Of a stretch of DNA of 60,284 nucleotides, positions 46,901 to 57,336 are shown piece after piece. Origin of the DNA: Nemertoderma westbladi (taxonomy: Eukaryota > Xenacoelomorpha > Nemertodermatida > Nemertodermatidae); assembly GCA_032718475.1 (NCBI GenBank), contig JAUCBJ010006232.1, positions 1 through 60,284 of the forward strand, given 5' to 3'. The stretch's first letter is position 1. Each line of letters begins with the position of its first letter. Below the pieces are notes generated by a model. That model ran no database searches, was not told the origin of the DNA, and worked only from the letters and a program-made list of their open reading frames with translations. A program made the translations under genes and the position numbers.

Positions 46901-49900
46901 GGGATACGGGCAGTGCCATGGCAGTGCCATGGGTGGGATACGGGCAGTGCCATGGTTGGGATACGGGAAGTGCCATGGGTGGGATACGGGAAGTGCCATG
47001 GGTAGGATACGGGCAGTGCCATGGGTGGATTACGGTCAGTGCCATGGGTGGGATACGGGCAGTGCCATGGGTGGGATACGGGCAGTGCCATGGTTGGGAT
47101 ACGGGAAGTGCCATGGGTGGGATACGGGCAGTGCCATGGGTGGGATACGGACAGTGCCATGGGTGGGATACGGGCAGTGCCATGGGTGGGATACGGGCAG
47201 TGTCATGGGTGGGGTACGGGCAGTGCCATGGGTGGGATACGGGAAGTGCCATGGGTGGGATACGGGCAGTGCCATGGGTGGGATACGGGCAGTGCCATGG
47301 GTGGGATACGGGCAGTGCCATGGGTGGGATACGGGCAGTGCCATGGGTGGGATACGGGCAGTGTCATGGGTGGGGTACGGGCAGTGCCATGGGTGGGATA
47401 CGGGCAGTTCCATGGGTGGGATATGGGCAGTGCCATGGGTGGGATACGGGAAGTGCCATGGGTGGGATACGGGCAGTGCCATGGGTGGGATACGGGCAGT
47501 GCCATGGGTGGGATACGGGCAGTGCCATGGTTGGGATGCGGGTAGTGCCATGGTTGGGATGCGGGCAGTGCCATGGTTGGGATGCGGGCAGTGCCATGGG
47601 TGAGATACGGGCAGTGCCATGGGTGGATTGCGGGCAGTGCCATGGGTGGGATATGGGCAGTGCCGTGGGTGGGATACGGGCAGTGCCATGGATGGGGTAC
47701 GGGAAGTGCCATGGGTGGGATACGGGCAATGACATGGGTGGGATACTGGCAGTGGCATGGGTGGATTACGGGCAGTGCCATGGGTGGATATGGGCAGTGC
47801 CATGGGTGGGATACGGGCAGTGCCATAGGTGGAATACGAGCAGTGCCATGGGTTGGATACGGGCAGTGCCATGGGTGGGATACGGGCAGTGCCATGGCAG
47901 TGTCATGGGTGGGATACGGGCAGTGCCATGGGTGGGATACGGGCAGTGCCATGGGTGGAATACGGGCAGTGCCATGGGTTGGATACAGGAATGCCATGAG
48001 TGGTATACGGGCAGTGCCATGGGTGGGATACGGGCAGTGCAATGGGTGGGATACGGGCAATGCCATGGGTGGGATACGGGCAGTGCCATGGGTGGGATAC
48101 GGGCAGTGCCATGGGTGGGATACGGACAGTACCATGGGTGGGATACGGGCAGTGCCATGGGTGGAATACGGGCAGTGCCATGGGTGGGATACGGGCAGTG
48201 CCATGGCAGTGCCATGGGTGGGATACGGGCAGTGCCATGGGTGGGATACGGGCAGTGCCATGGGTGGGATACGGGCAGTGCCATGGCTGGAATCCGGGCA
48301 GTGCCATGGGTTGGATACAGGAATGCCATGAGTGGTATACGGGCAGTGCCATGGGTGGGATACGGGCAGTGCCATGGGTGGGATACGGGCAGTGCCATGG
48401 GTGGAATACGGACAGTGCCATGGGTTGGATACAGGAGTGCAATGCCATGGGTGGGATATGGGCAGTGCCATGGGTGGGATACAGGCAGTACCATGGGTTG
48501 GATGCGGGCAGTGCAATGGGTTGGATACGGGCAGTACCATGGGTGGGATACGGGCAGTGCCATTGGTGGGGTACGGGCAGTGCCATTGGTGGGATAGGGC
48601 AGTGCCATGGGTGGGATACGGGCAGTGCCATGGGTGGGATACGGGCAGTGCCATAGGTGGGATACGGGCAGTACCATGGGTGGGATACGGGCAGTGCCAT
48701 GGTTGGGATACGGGCAGTGCCATGGGTGGGATACGAGCAGTACCATGGGTTGGATACGGGCAGTGCAATGGGTGGGATACGGGCAGTACCATGGGTGGAA
48801 TACGGGCAGTGTCATGGGTGGAATACGGGCAGTGCAATGGGTGGGATACGGGCAGTACCATGGGTGGGATACGTTCAGTGCCATGGGTGGTATACGGGCA
48901 GTGCCATGGGTTGGATACAGGAGTGCCATGCCATGGGTGGGATACGGGCAGTGCCATGGGTGGGATACGGGCAGTGCCATGGGTTGGATACGGGCAGTGC
49001 AATGGGTGGGATACGGGCAGTACCATGGGTGGAATACGGGCAGTGTCATGGGTGGAATACGGGCAGTGCAATGGGTGGGATACGGGCAGTACCATGGGGG
49101 GGATACGGGCAGAGCCATGGGTGGAATACGGGCAGTGCTATGGGTTGGATACAGGAGTGCCATGCCATGGGTGGGATACGGGCAGTGACATGGGTGGGAT
49201 ACGGGCAGTGCCATGGGTTGGATACGGGCAGTGCAATGGGTGGGATACGGGCAGTACCATGGGTGGGATACGGGCAGTGCCATTGGTGGGATAGGGCAGT
49301 GTCATGGGTGGGATACGGGCAGTGCCATGGGTGGGATACTGGCAGTGCCAATGGTGGGATATAGGCAGTACCATGGGTGGGATACGGGCAGTGCCATTGG
49401 TGGGTTACGCTACGGGCAGTGCCATGGGTCGGATGCTGGCAGTGCCATTGGTGGGATAGGGCAGTGTCATGGGTGGGATACGGGCAGTGCCATGGTTGGG
49501 ATGCGGACAGTGCCATGGGTGGGATACGGGCAGTGCCATGGGTGGGATACGGACAGTACCATGGGTGGGATACGGGCAGTGCCATTGGTGGGATACGGGC
49601 AGTGCCATGGGTGGGATACGGACAGTGCCATGGGTGGGATGCTGGCAGTGCCATTGATGGGATTGGGCAGTGCCATTGGTGGGGTACGGGCAGTGCCATG
49701 GGTCGGATGCTGGCAGTGCCATTGGTGGGATAGGGCAGTGTCATGGGTGGGATACGGGCAGTGCCATGGGTGGGATACTGGCAGTGCCAATGGTGGGATA
49801 CAGGCAGTACCATGGGTGGGATATGGACAGTGCCATGGGTGGGATGCTGGCAGTGCCATTGGTGGGATAGGGCAGTGCCATTGGTGGGGTACGGGCAGTG

Positions 49901-52503
49901 CCATGGGTCGGATGCTGGCAGTGCCATTGGTGGGATAGGGCAGTGTCATGGGTGGGGCACGGGCAGTCCATGGGTGGGATACTGGCAGTGCCAATGGTGG
50001 GATACATGCAGTACCATGGGTGGGATACGGGCAGTGCCATGTGTTGGATACGGGCAGTGCCATGGGTGGGATACGGGCAGTGCCATGGGTGGGATACGGA
50101 CAGTGCCATGGGTGGGATGCTGGCAGTGCCATTGGTGGGGTACGGGAAGTGCCATGGGTCGGATGCTGGCAGTGCCATTGGTGGGATAGGGCAGTGTCAT
50201 GGGTGGGATATGGGCAGTGCCATGGGTGGGATACTGGCAGTGCCAATGGTGGGATACAGGCAGTACCATTGGTGGGATACGGGCAGTGCCATGTGTTGGA
50301 TACGGACAGTGCCATGGGTGGGATACGGGCAGTGCCATGGGTGGGATACGGACAGTGCCGTGGGTGGGATGCGGGCAGTGCCATGGGTGGGATACGGACA
50401 GTGCCATGGGTGGGATGCTGGCAGTGCCATTGGTGGGATAGGGCAGTGCCATTGGTGGGATACGGGCAGTGCCATGGGTGGATACGGGCAGTCCATGGGT
50501 GGGATACTGGCAGTGCCAATGGTGGGATACATGCAGTACCATGGGTGGGATACGGGCAGTGCCATGGGTGGGATACTGGCAGTGCCAATGGTGGGATACA
50601 TGCAGTACCATGGGTGGGATACGGGCAGTGCCATGGGTGGGATACTGGCAGTGCCAATGGTGGGATACATGCAGTACCATGGGTGGGATACGGGCAGTGC
50701 AAGTTATGGGTGTTTTCGAGTCACCTAATAAAATCACCAAGTCTGACTCGTAATTGTCTGAAGTTTTTTTTAGAAATTTTTTAGTAATTATTGATGTGGC
50801 TGGTATTCATGGAGGAGTGTAGTGTATACTTACAACCAGTTGCACATTGTCCACAAATTTACTCCACAAAGGCGGTATTTGTGACATGCTGATATTTGGT
50901 AAATTGCTACCACGGCATCAATATGGTAAGATATTGGGTAGGTTGCCACCACGCAACACATGAGTAAGGTATTTTGTACATCATCCAAGTTTTCAAACTT
51001 TGGCAGTTTAAGTTTCGTATGAAATATAATATTAAATTTTTTTAATTTTCAGGTTTTAGGTATGATAAACATGAAATATATGACTCCGATACCGACGCTG
51101 ATGTTTAACTGTATGATGGCGTTGCTAATGTTAACAGCACATGATATACAAGTTAGTTTGTGACAATAATGATATTTATTAATAAATAATAATTAATTAA
51201 GTAAATTAATTACTATGTAATATAATTATCTCCCGGGTTTCAGTGTAGTAGTGAAAGTAAAGCCGGACCTATCCTCCCTCACATTTTTTATTTTTATTAT
51301 ATATTTATATATATTTATTTTATTTCTAAAATATATGGTAAATGATATTGGTGTTTAAAAAAAATTAATTATATTTTCATAATTTCCATTACTAATTTAT
51401 TTTTGTATTTACTAATTTATTTTTTTATTTACCAATTTATTTTTTTTATTTACTAATTTATTTTTTTATTTACTAATTTATTTTTTTATTTACTAATTTA
51501 TTTTTTTATTTACCAATTTATTTTTTTATTTACTAATTTATTTTTATGTACTAATTTTTTTATGTTCTGGTACTAATTTAAATTATTAATTCTAATGTCT
51601 ATTAAATTTATAAATTTCAATTGAATTCACTAAGATTCACTTAACTGAATTGTTTATAGGCGCTGATTAATTACTTCAGTTTTGCAACGTGGATGTTTGT
51701 CGGTGTAGCCGTTAGTTCCCTGGTCTTCCTGCGTTGGAAGAAACCTGAAATGGAACGCCCGTTCCGAGTTCCCATAGTAATACCGATAATATTCGTTATT
51801 ATGTGCGCCTTTCTTGTCGCTTGTTCCGTTATATCGGCCCCCTACGAATGTCTCATTGGCGCCGCTATAACGATATCAGGTGCGTTATTTCCCTACCATC
51901 CTGTAACTAAACTGGTATCAATAAGATTATAGATAATATCTCTGTTGTTCCGAAGGTTGGTATTTGGCTAGCAATATGGTCCCAAAGAGTACTGATTTTG
52001 AACATTTCTTCACTGTAATGTTGAACATTTTTAACAACAGAGGCGTAACGACGGGATGGAGGGGGGGGGGGGGGCGTTCCCCCCGGGCGCACTCACCCAG
52101 GGGCGCTGAAAGGTCAGGGAAAATATCAGGGAATTCTTGTAAAAATAGGACAAATCAGTGAAAAATTCAGGGATTGTGATACAGTATTTACAGGAGATGT
52201 GTCATAAGCGAAAATATGGAAAAATGTTCTCTACTCGTTTCGCTCGCCATTCTGTATATTATAGGTGCACTCTATCAAACTTCTAAACTTATTAATTGCC
52301 AATAAACTTTACGTTAAGTTTATGAGTCCACTTTATATTATGTATTAGGAATTCCCGTCTACTTTATATTCGTGGACCAACGATGCAAGAAGCCGGCGGT
52401 TATGGTTAAGATATCGATAGCGTTTACAAGATTCGTGCAACAACTCACTATCTCGATACCCCAAGAATCTAAGACTGCCTTGGCCGAAGAGACGGATGCC
52501 TGA
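43197..52503 (+). CDS. SLC7-type heteromeric amino-acid transporter light chain, 5 exons
   Basis: Exons: 43197-43939, 46011-46278, 51053-51151, 51660-51879, 52349-52503. All introns start GT and end AG and the phases match, giving 494 residues, the usual size. The protein is a 12-helix APC-fold permease of the plasma membrane that exchanges amino acids. Motifs include GSGIF (residues 41-45, unwound part of TM1 that binds the substrate), the extracellular Cys140 between TM3 and TM4 that in this family forms the disulfide with the SLC3 heavy chain, SGLWAYFGWNNL (225-236) and RWKKPEMERPF late in the protein. It resembles the LAT/y+LAT group most, but the exact transport class cannot be decided. 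Exon 1 encodes half the protein without an intron. The gene appears intact. Confidence 0.95.
43940..46010 (+). other. Transporter intron 1
   Basis: A 2.07 kb intron, GT..AG, with a pyrimidine-rich acceptor (CTCTTCCTTTAG). It contains the dispersed repeat at 44026-44130 and a TIR element at 44911-45364. No coding sequence otherwise. Confidence 0.85.
44911..45364. mobile_element. TIR element in transporter intron 1
   Basis: Left end ATGATTCAACTAGAAAAGCC followed by AGCCAGCTGGCT. Right end AGCCAGCTTGCTGGCTTTCT followed by AGTATAATTCAT, the imperfect reverse complement. About 450 bp, no transposase; MITE-like. Confidence 0.75.
46011..46278 (+). CDS. SLC7-like transporter exon 2
   Basis: Preceded by TTTAG and followed by GTGAGT. 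It completes the arginine codon and encodes 89 further residues (NVPIANVVSIVLCT to GARDGTLPQ), matching the family's TM7-TM8 region with ALSCFGAVNGNIFAYSR and FYVGARDG. It ends on a codon boundary. Confidence 0.95.
46282..50702. repeat. 4.4 kb minisatellite, 23-bp unit, in transporter intron 2
   Basis: About 190 head-to-tail copies of a 23-bp unit with core CCATGGGTGGGATACGGG followed by CAGTG. Main variants are TTGGGATGCGGG, GTGGATTACGGTC and, towards the 3' end, GGGATACTGG, CAATGGTGGGATACATG and ATTGGTGGGATAGGG. Some junctions carry an 11-bp partial unit (GTGCCATGGCA). Near the 3' end a 69-bp triplet of variant units is repeated three times (about 50490-50700). The unit length is not a multiple of three and the unit has almost no stops, so long ORFs appear in every frame; they are not genes. 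Each unit has three GGG runs on the transcribed-sense strand. Confidence 0.97.
51053..51151 (+). CDS. SLC7-like transporter exon 3
   Basis: Acceptor TTTTCAG, donor CAA|GTTAGT, length 99 bp (33 codons, phase 0 at both ends). It encodes VLGMINMKYMTPIPTLMFNC and the following helix (TM9), matching the family's 'SMI...TPxPxL.F' block. It has no ATG-initiated ORF of its own. Confidence 0.9.
51390..51552. repeat. 20-bp AT-rich tandem repeat in intron 3
   Basis: About eight copies of TTTATTTACTAATTTATTTT with small T-run length changes and TACC variants, lying between exons 3 and 4. Confidence 0.9.
51660..51879 (+). CDS. SLC7-like transporter exon 4
   Basis: Acceptor TTTATAG, donor ATATCAG|GTGCGT. 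It encodes ALINYFSFATWMFVGVAVSS, then FLRWKKPEMERPFRVP, PIIFVIMCAFLVACSV and SAPYECLIGAAITISG (TM10-TM12). The open frame reads 50 bp past the donor to a stop at 51932, but the splice gives a better family match and an in-phase exon 5. Confidence 0.93.
51880..52348 (+). other. Transporter intron 4
   Basis: 469 bp, GT..AG. At about 52037-52170 it contains AGAGGCGTAACGACGGGATGG followed by a poly-G run and CCCCCCGGGCGC, a short GC-rich repeat of the type found at borders of MITEs. No other feature. Confidence 0.7.
52349..52503 (+). CDS. SLC7-like transporter exon 5 (last)
   Basis: Acceptor TGTATTAG. The first codon is completed from exon 4 (glycine). It encodes GIPVYFIFVDQRCKKP, the family's 'SGxPVYF' end of TM12, and a cytoplasmic tail ending EETDA before TGA 52501-52503. 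No AATAAA signal was seen in the following 300 bp. Confidence 0.9.
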
Positions 52504-52845
52504 ATATCCTAAACTATTAGCTATTCAATAGTTCGTGATGGATAGTTGATGAATTTGTGTTGAGATCAAAAAACAATCCATTACATGTAATTTAGACTTA
52601 CCCTTTTTATGGTGTATAACTATAAGTGTGTGCTGGCTGCTTAAGTGCATAACGCGTGTTAGGTGACCTAAATGCTATTTTATAATATTATTAATAATTG
52701 GTAATATTATTATTATTTAGGGTATCAATTTATATGTACTACATGGTTTTTATTTCACGTTATTTTCTATTACTCTTATATAGTAAAGTAATTGTTATAT
52801 ATTTTATTTAAATATAGTAGTACCGTATTTCACGCCTAATCGAGT

Positions 52846-53148
52846 ATGACTGCTGGGGGTCGCGTTGCGGAGGTGGCTGAGGAGAAGAAAACAGCCAAAT
52901 ACCGGGAGCTAGTCGTCCGGGGCTACATCTTCTCCCCGGTTGCCTTTGAGACCTACGGCTGTCCGGGCTCTTCCACTCGCAGTTTCCTGAAGGAGATCGG
53001 CGACCGTATACGTAGTGTCACCAACGAGCCGCGGTCGCACCGATTCCTCCTACAGAGGCTCCTCATTGCCATTCAGATCGGCAATGCCGCTTCGATCTTA
53101 GGATCGATTAGGTCCACGGACGAGGGTTTGTTGGATCTCGTCTCCTAG
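52846..53148 (+). pseudogene. C-terminal fragment of a non-LTR retrotransposon protein
   Basis: A 100-residue frame with KYRELVVRGYIFSPVAFETY and FLLQRLLIAIQIGNAASILG. This combination is typical of the extreme C-terminus of reverse-transcriptase proteins found in many invertebrate genomes (pattern Y-x-F-x-P-V-x-E-T-x-G, then R-L-x-I-A-I-Q-x-G-N-A). The region is GC-richer than its surroundings. No RT domain lies upstream; the transporter's last exon ends 340 bp before it. It is a 5'-truncated insertion whose 3' UTR is pyrimidine-rich (53160-53220). Identification rests on remembered family patterns. Confidence 0.65.
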
Positions 53149-53221
53149 GCTCCTCCACTTGCGTTCCCCGCTCCCTCTATCCCATCTCCCCTCCCCCTTA
53201 TAACTCATATTCCCCCGCCCC

Positions 53222-54434
53222 ATATTAAGTATAAATAGCAGGCCTAATTAATTAATTAGTCATTTTATCGAGTATCGATATTTGTTTACACGGTGAGTGA
53301 AATATGGTGAGATAGACTAAAGTGAGTGAAATACAGGCGTACTTATTTACATCGAGTAAGTCATTTATGTTCAAGATTATAACCTATGTGTCTGTTTTCA
53401 AGGCCTCTTTAAGGCCTTTGGAGGGGTGATACTTTTTATGGCTCATGAATTCATAAGCCTAAACCGGTAAGAATACGGTATGAATGAAATAACTGTCTCT
53501 ACCAGACACTGCTGGGCTGATTATATGTATTCCAAATGGAACTAAATTAGTCAGTTACACTGAAAATCTGAAATAATAATCTAATTATAATTGCGATGTA
53601 GTAACTTTATCGGTAAAGGTGAAGGGGAATGGCTCCTATATTGGCCGTTACAAGGCATGGAGGGTCCACTCTAACTCCCACGGTTGATTATTATGTAAAG
53701 ATCCAGCCCCTTTTTGTGCGAATGCTGACAAACTAATTAATTGTTTTCCTGACAGTGTAAATATATTGATTAACATTAGTTCTATTAGAGTTTGTTAATA
53801 TTATTGTTTTATATCTCGTATTTTTATCTCAAAATTTAAAATTTATTTATAGAAAATTCTAGAAGAAACTTCTTAATTAGTAAAAGTAGGCCATTAATTA
53901 TTATTTGTGAAGTATATTAAATATTTTAAATTGTCGGTTTATCTGGTGAACTATTTAAACAGCTGGTTGCAAATCTACTTACTACACACCACCCAATATC
54001 TCGGGTGTAGGGAAATAATTCGAATATGTGGTATAGAGGGGATAACATGCCAACGAAATAATCAAAATTATGCATCTCTGTTAATTCTTAACAAAATTTG
54101 TTGGGATTGTTTGTCCTTTTTTCTTTAGCTAAAAGTATATAGACATTATTTTGCTCATTTTACAACCATTGTTTATTTATTAGTCAATATATTTGTCGGT
54201 CATTTACTATATCTTAATTATAATAATAGGCTTTTTTCTGTAATCATATTTATTTTAAAGTATAATTATTATATTTACTCGTGTTTCATGATAATATACG
54301 TAATGTTCGACTACTCCTCTATTTATGCCTATAAACTTTCGTTTGATATAAATATTGGGGTTGTCTAAAAAAAATATGTCTCATTTCGGCGATTTAACGC
54401 GATGTATAAATTAAGTTAAAGGAGCAGGTTAAAA
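53222..54434. other. Non-coding region
   Basis: AT-rich sequence without coding similarity. The ORF at 53907-54128 is short and featureless. Confidence 0.5.
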
Positions 54435-54792
54435 GGCCTGTTTACACGTGGCAACTTTTAGAGCAACTTTCTCGGCAACCCAGTTTTCCGATCAAGTTGC
54501 TCCGTGTAAACACGTAAAAAAGTTGCCGTAAAAGTTGCTCAACTTTTACGGCAACTTGAAGGAATTTGCGTTGGCGAATTAAAGCGGGATAATCAAATTA
54601 AATTATTAAAAATTAGCTAGTAGATAAAATGACCCACTATTTTACAATCAAACTAGCCAAGTTGCTCTAAAAGTTGCCGGCCAAGTTGCTGGTAAAGTTG
54701 CCACGTGTAAACAGCAATTAAATTAAGTTGCTCGAAAAAAGTTGCTAGTTGCCGAGAAAGTTGCTCTAAAAGTTGCCACGTGTAAACAGGCC
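54435..54792. mobile_element. MITE with 45-bp near-perfect TIRs and internal AAGTTGC motifs
   Basis: Begins GGCCTGTTTACACGTGGCAA and ends with its exact reverse complement; the complementary arms extend about 45 bp (CTTTTAGAGCAACTTTCTCGGCAAC against GTTGCCGAGAAAGTTGC). AAGTTGC or its complement occurs more than ten times inside. The outer flanks (GGAGCAGGTTAAAA at left, ACCAAAACAATAAACGAAAA at right) resemble the ends of the 40579-40815 family, so it may be nested in a copy of that MITE. Confidence 0.88.
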
Positions 54793-55146
54793 TTTACAGT
54801 GGCATGTTATCTAACCAAAACAATAAACGAAAAGCAATAGAACAGGTGACAGTTTTATTTTTGGAAGTGATCAGCTGTTATTTTCCTGGAAAAGGTTGAA
54901 TTTTGATTTCGTCAAGAGATCCCCCACCCTAACTGGCTTTTTCAGAAAATACTATATTTTCATTTAAGTAACTATTTTCGACAACACTGGCGTTATCTCC
55001 CGAGTGTATTTATGTACTGAGCGAGCGCAGCGAGGGATGTTTGTTTACATAAATAAACAAGGGCGATAAACGATGAATAGTGCCCTTCACGCTATGGACT
55101 GCGAAAATATCATCAAAATCTCAACTTAACTGTGACGGGATCCACC
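54793..55146. other. Non-coding spacer
   Basis: Contains the ACCAAAACAATAAACGAAAA MITE end near 54815 and no coding sequence. Confidence 0.5.
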
Positions 55147-55545
55147 CTGCCGTTTTAAGGCTAAATACCCTATCTCAAAAAATCTCAATTTTTTTTTATT
55201 TTAGAAATCCACATAAAATTTTACGCTCTATCTAACAGTATAGAACAATAGGGCTGTTTCTGAGCGCAAAATAGAGTTTTCAGGTGGCCAGATACCCTAC
55301 AAAACACCTATTTGACCTCTATGTTAAGGCAAAACACCCTATCGCCAGTATGGAACAGATAGGGTATATTGCCTAAAAATATTTGGGCATTCTACAATAC
55401 CCTATATCAATATTTTTGAGATAGGGTATTTACATCTTAATATAGATATACCTGTTTCCAGCTGTAGATAGGGTATTTCTCTAGATTAGGCACGGAACAG
55501 CTTTCATTTCAATTATTGCTTTAGGCATTAGGCCTATAATATATT

Positions 55546-56262
55546 ATGGAACTAGAAGATGATGAACCATTGCCATTATTTGGGTTTGAATTACCTGAAG
55601 CGGAATGTTGTAAGAACTCAATGACGAGAAAGAGAAATGCACCAATAATAATGCCTTCATACAAAGTTTATCCAAAGCGACAGAAGAGGAGGGACATGGT
55701 CAGTGTCGGTGTGTCGTAAGATTCTGGGGGGAAGGACACGGACACGGTCGGTGTGACGGATGATTCTGGGGGGAAGGACAGGGACACGGTCAGTGGGTTG
55801 GATGATACTGGGAGGAAGGACAGGGACATGGTCAGTGTGTCGGATAATTCTGGGAAGAAGGACAGGGACCCGGTCGGTGTGTCGGATGATTCTGGGGGGA
55901 AGAACACGGACACAGTCGGTGTGAAGGATGATTCTGGGGGGAAGTACAGGGACACGGTCAGTGTGTCGGATGATACTGGGAGGAAAGACATGGACATGGT
56001 CGGCGTGTTGGATGATACTGGGAGGAAGGACAGGGACATGGTCGGTGTGTCGGATGATACTGGGAGGAAATACAGGGACCCGGTCGGTGTCTTAGATGAT
56101 ACTGGGAGGAAAAACAGGGACATGGTCGGTGTGTCGGATGATACTGGGAGGAAGGACAGGGACACGGTCGGTGTGTTGGATGATACTGGGAGGAAGGACA
56201 GGGACATGGTCGGTGTGTCGGATGATACTGGGAGGAAGGACAGGGACAAAACCCAGGTGTGA
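55546..56262 (+). pseudogene. N-terminal ORF of the TIR transposon with 14-residue tandem repeats
   Basis: From ATG 55546 one frame runs to TGA 56262, interrupted by a single TAA at about 55717-55719. The first 55 or so residues are acidic then basic (MELEDDEPLPLFGF, then PKRQKRR). They are followed by about 13 copies of a 14-residue unit close to VGVSDDTGRKDRDM. The stop lies in the first repeat, at a position that is Asp in the others. The DNA repeat is 42 bp. The start of the frame looks like a real transposon protein N-terminus; the repeat array has probably replaced or expanded an internal segment, since the usual transposase N-terminal domain is not visible. Confidence 0.6.
55690..56252. 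repeat. 42-bp coding minisatellite
   Basis: About 13 head-to-tail units built on GTCGGTGTGTCGGATGATAC then TGGGAGGAAGGACAGGGACA. The period is exactly 14 codons. Variants (GATTCTGGGGGG and GATACTGGGAGG; ACACGG and ACATGG) are spread in blocks, a sign of local duplications. Confidence 0.93.
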
Positions 56263-57336
56263 TGTATTATATCAGAAATATCGCAGTCTTCCATGGAATG
56301 AATATATCGTTCGCCAAGTTAGGACATGAGGAGTGTATAAAATGTGAAATGCATAAGCTGCATACCTGTGCCGCTTCCAACTTAAACGTATGTGATATAT
56401 GTGTCAAGCATGCAACACACATCGACCGTGCGAGGGCCTCCAGAGAAACATATCAAAGGGATGCCGCGATTAGGGGAAATAGTTCAACCACCATAGTTTC
56501 TGCGGATTTGCAGAAAGTCATCATGTTGCCCGTTCTTGAAATGTTTAAGGACGTGCAATTCTTGAGAAGAGTCGTAGCATATCACGAATCTTTCGTCCCG
56601 TTGGGCAAACTCCGCAACAATAATGATATATTCTCTGCTATTTGGCATGATGGGGAGCATGGTAGAAACGATGAAGACATTGCATCCACATTTTTCTATT
56701 TTCTAGAATCAGTCAGGGATAAAGGGCTTGTGAAGATATGGGTTGATAATTGCGGCGCTCAGGACAAAATCTACACACTCTACTCGTGTCTTATAAAACT
56801 TGTTCAGTTTATGGGACAAAAAGCTATCGAGTTGTGGTACTTTGAACCACACCATTCCTCTATGTCAGCAGACAACTTACACCGGCTAGTTAATAAGGAA
56901 TTAAAGACAGCTAAGAAAGTATATGACTTTCAAGATTTCGGAACTTGTGTAAAGAAAGCTGCGAGCTTCAATTCTGAAGTAAAGATAATTGAGGCATGGT
57001 GACGTTCATCTTTGGACCAATGAGATCTCCGTCCATAAACTTAAAAAACATCGAGACAATGGTACCTTTCCATTACTGAAGTCTGTCGTAGCCGTGAGGT
57101 TTGAGAAGGGATACAAGATGATAAAGTATAAAGTAAATTATGGCGATCCAGATTGATTGGAAGTTGATCTCATGAAGAGAAATGTCATCTATTGCGTTCC
57201 TAAATATCAAAAGGAACCTAAAGGTGTTCCCAGCGACCGATTGGACGAATTAATTCGTCGCCTAGCTCAAGTACTTCCTGCAAATCGACTGAAGTTCTGG
57301 AACGAGATAGTCCTGCGTCCAAATGAAGATACATAA
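56262..57336 (+). pseudogene. Transposase-like protein, C-terminal half
   Basis: The frame begins near 56262 and contains a Cys/His cluster (CIKCEMHKLHTCAASNLNVC, then CDICVKH). Next come VSADLQKVIMLP, KIWVDNCGAQDKIYTLYSC, WYFEPHHSSMSADNLHRLV and KKVYDFQDF. The D-N-C-x-x-Q-x-K and F-E-P-x-H-x-x-M-S-A-D blocks are shared by a large set of invertebrate transposon proteins carrying a domain I know as DUF7869; catalysis by a DDE-type acidic triad is presumed. The frame stops at 57002. Protein-like sequence continues in another frame to TAA 57334-57336, with an internal TGA near 57157. Frameshift and stop make it inactive, and the N-terminal part is missing. Confidence 0.72.

Noticed and set aside
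46282-50702. CRISPR array
   Set aside because: Repeats are directly adjacent with no unique spacers, no cas genes are present and the context is a eukaryotic intron.
46304-50784. Very long open frames (up to about 739 codons) on both strands with GYGQCHGWDTGSAMGG- or HPWHCPYPTHGTARIPP-like repeats
   Set aside because: They are produced by a stop-poor 23-bp minisatellite read in all frames, lie inside a well-defined intron, and exist in many overlapping frames on both strands.
51880-51932. Transporter exon 4 reading through to a stop at 51932
   Set aside because: A strong donor (CAG|GTGCGT) lies at 51879/51880, and the spliced exon 5 gives the family's conserved GIPVYF end in phase; read-through gives an unrelated tail.
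55668-56294. Minus-strand ORF with LPVSSDTPTMSLSF repeats
   Set aside because: Antisense shadow of the 42-bp coding repeat; the plus-strand frame joins a non-repetitive protein N-terminus in the same frame.
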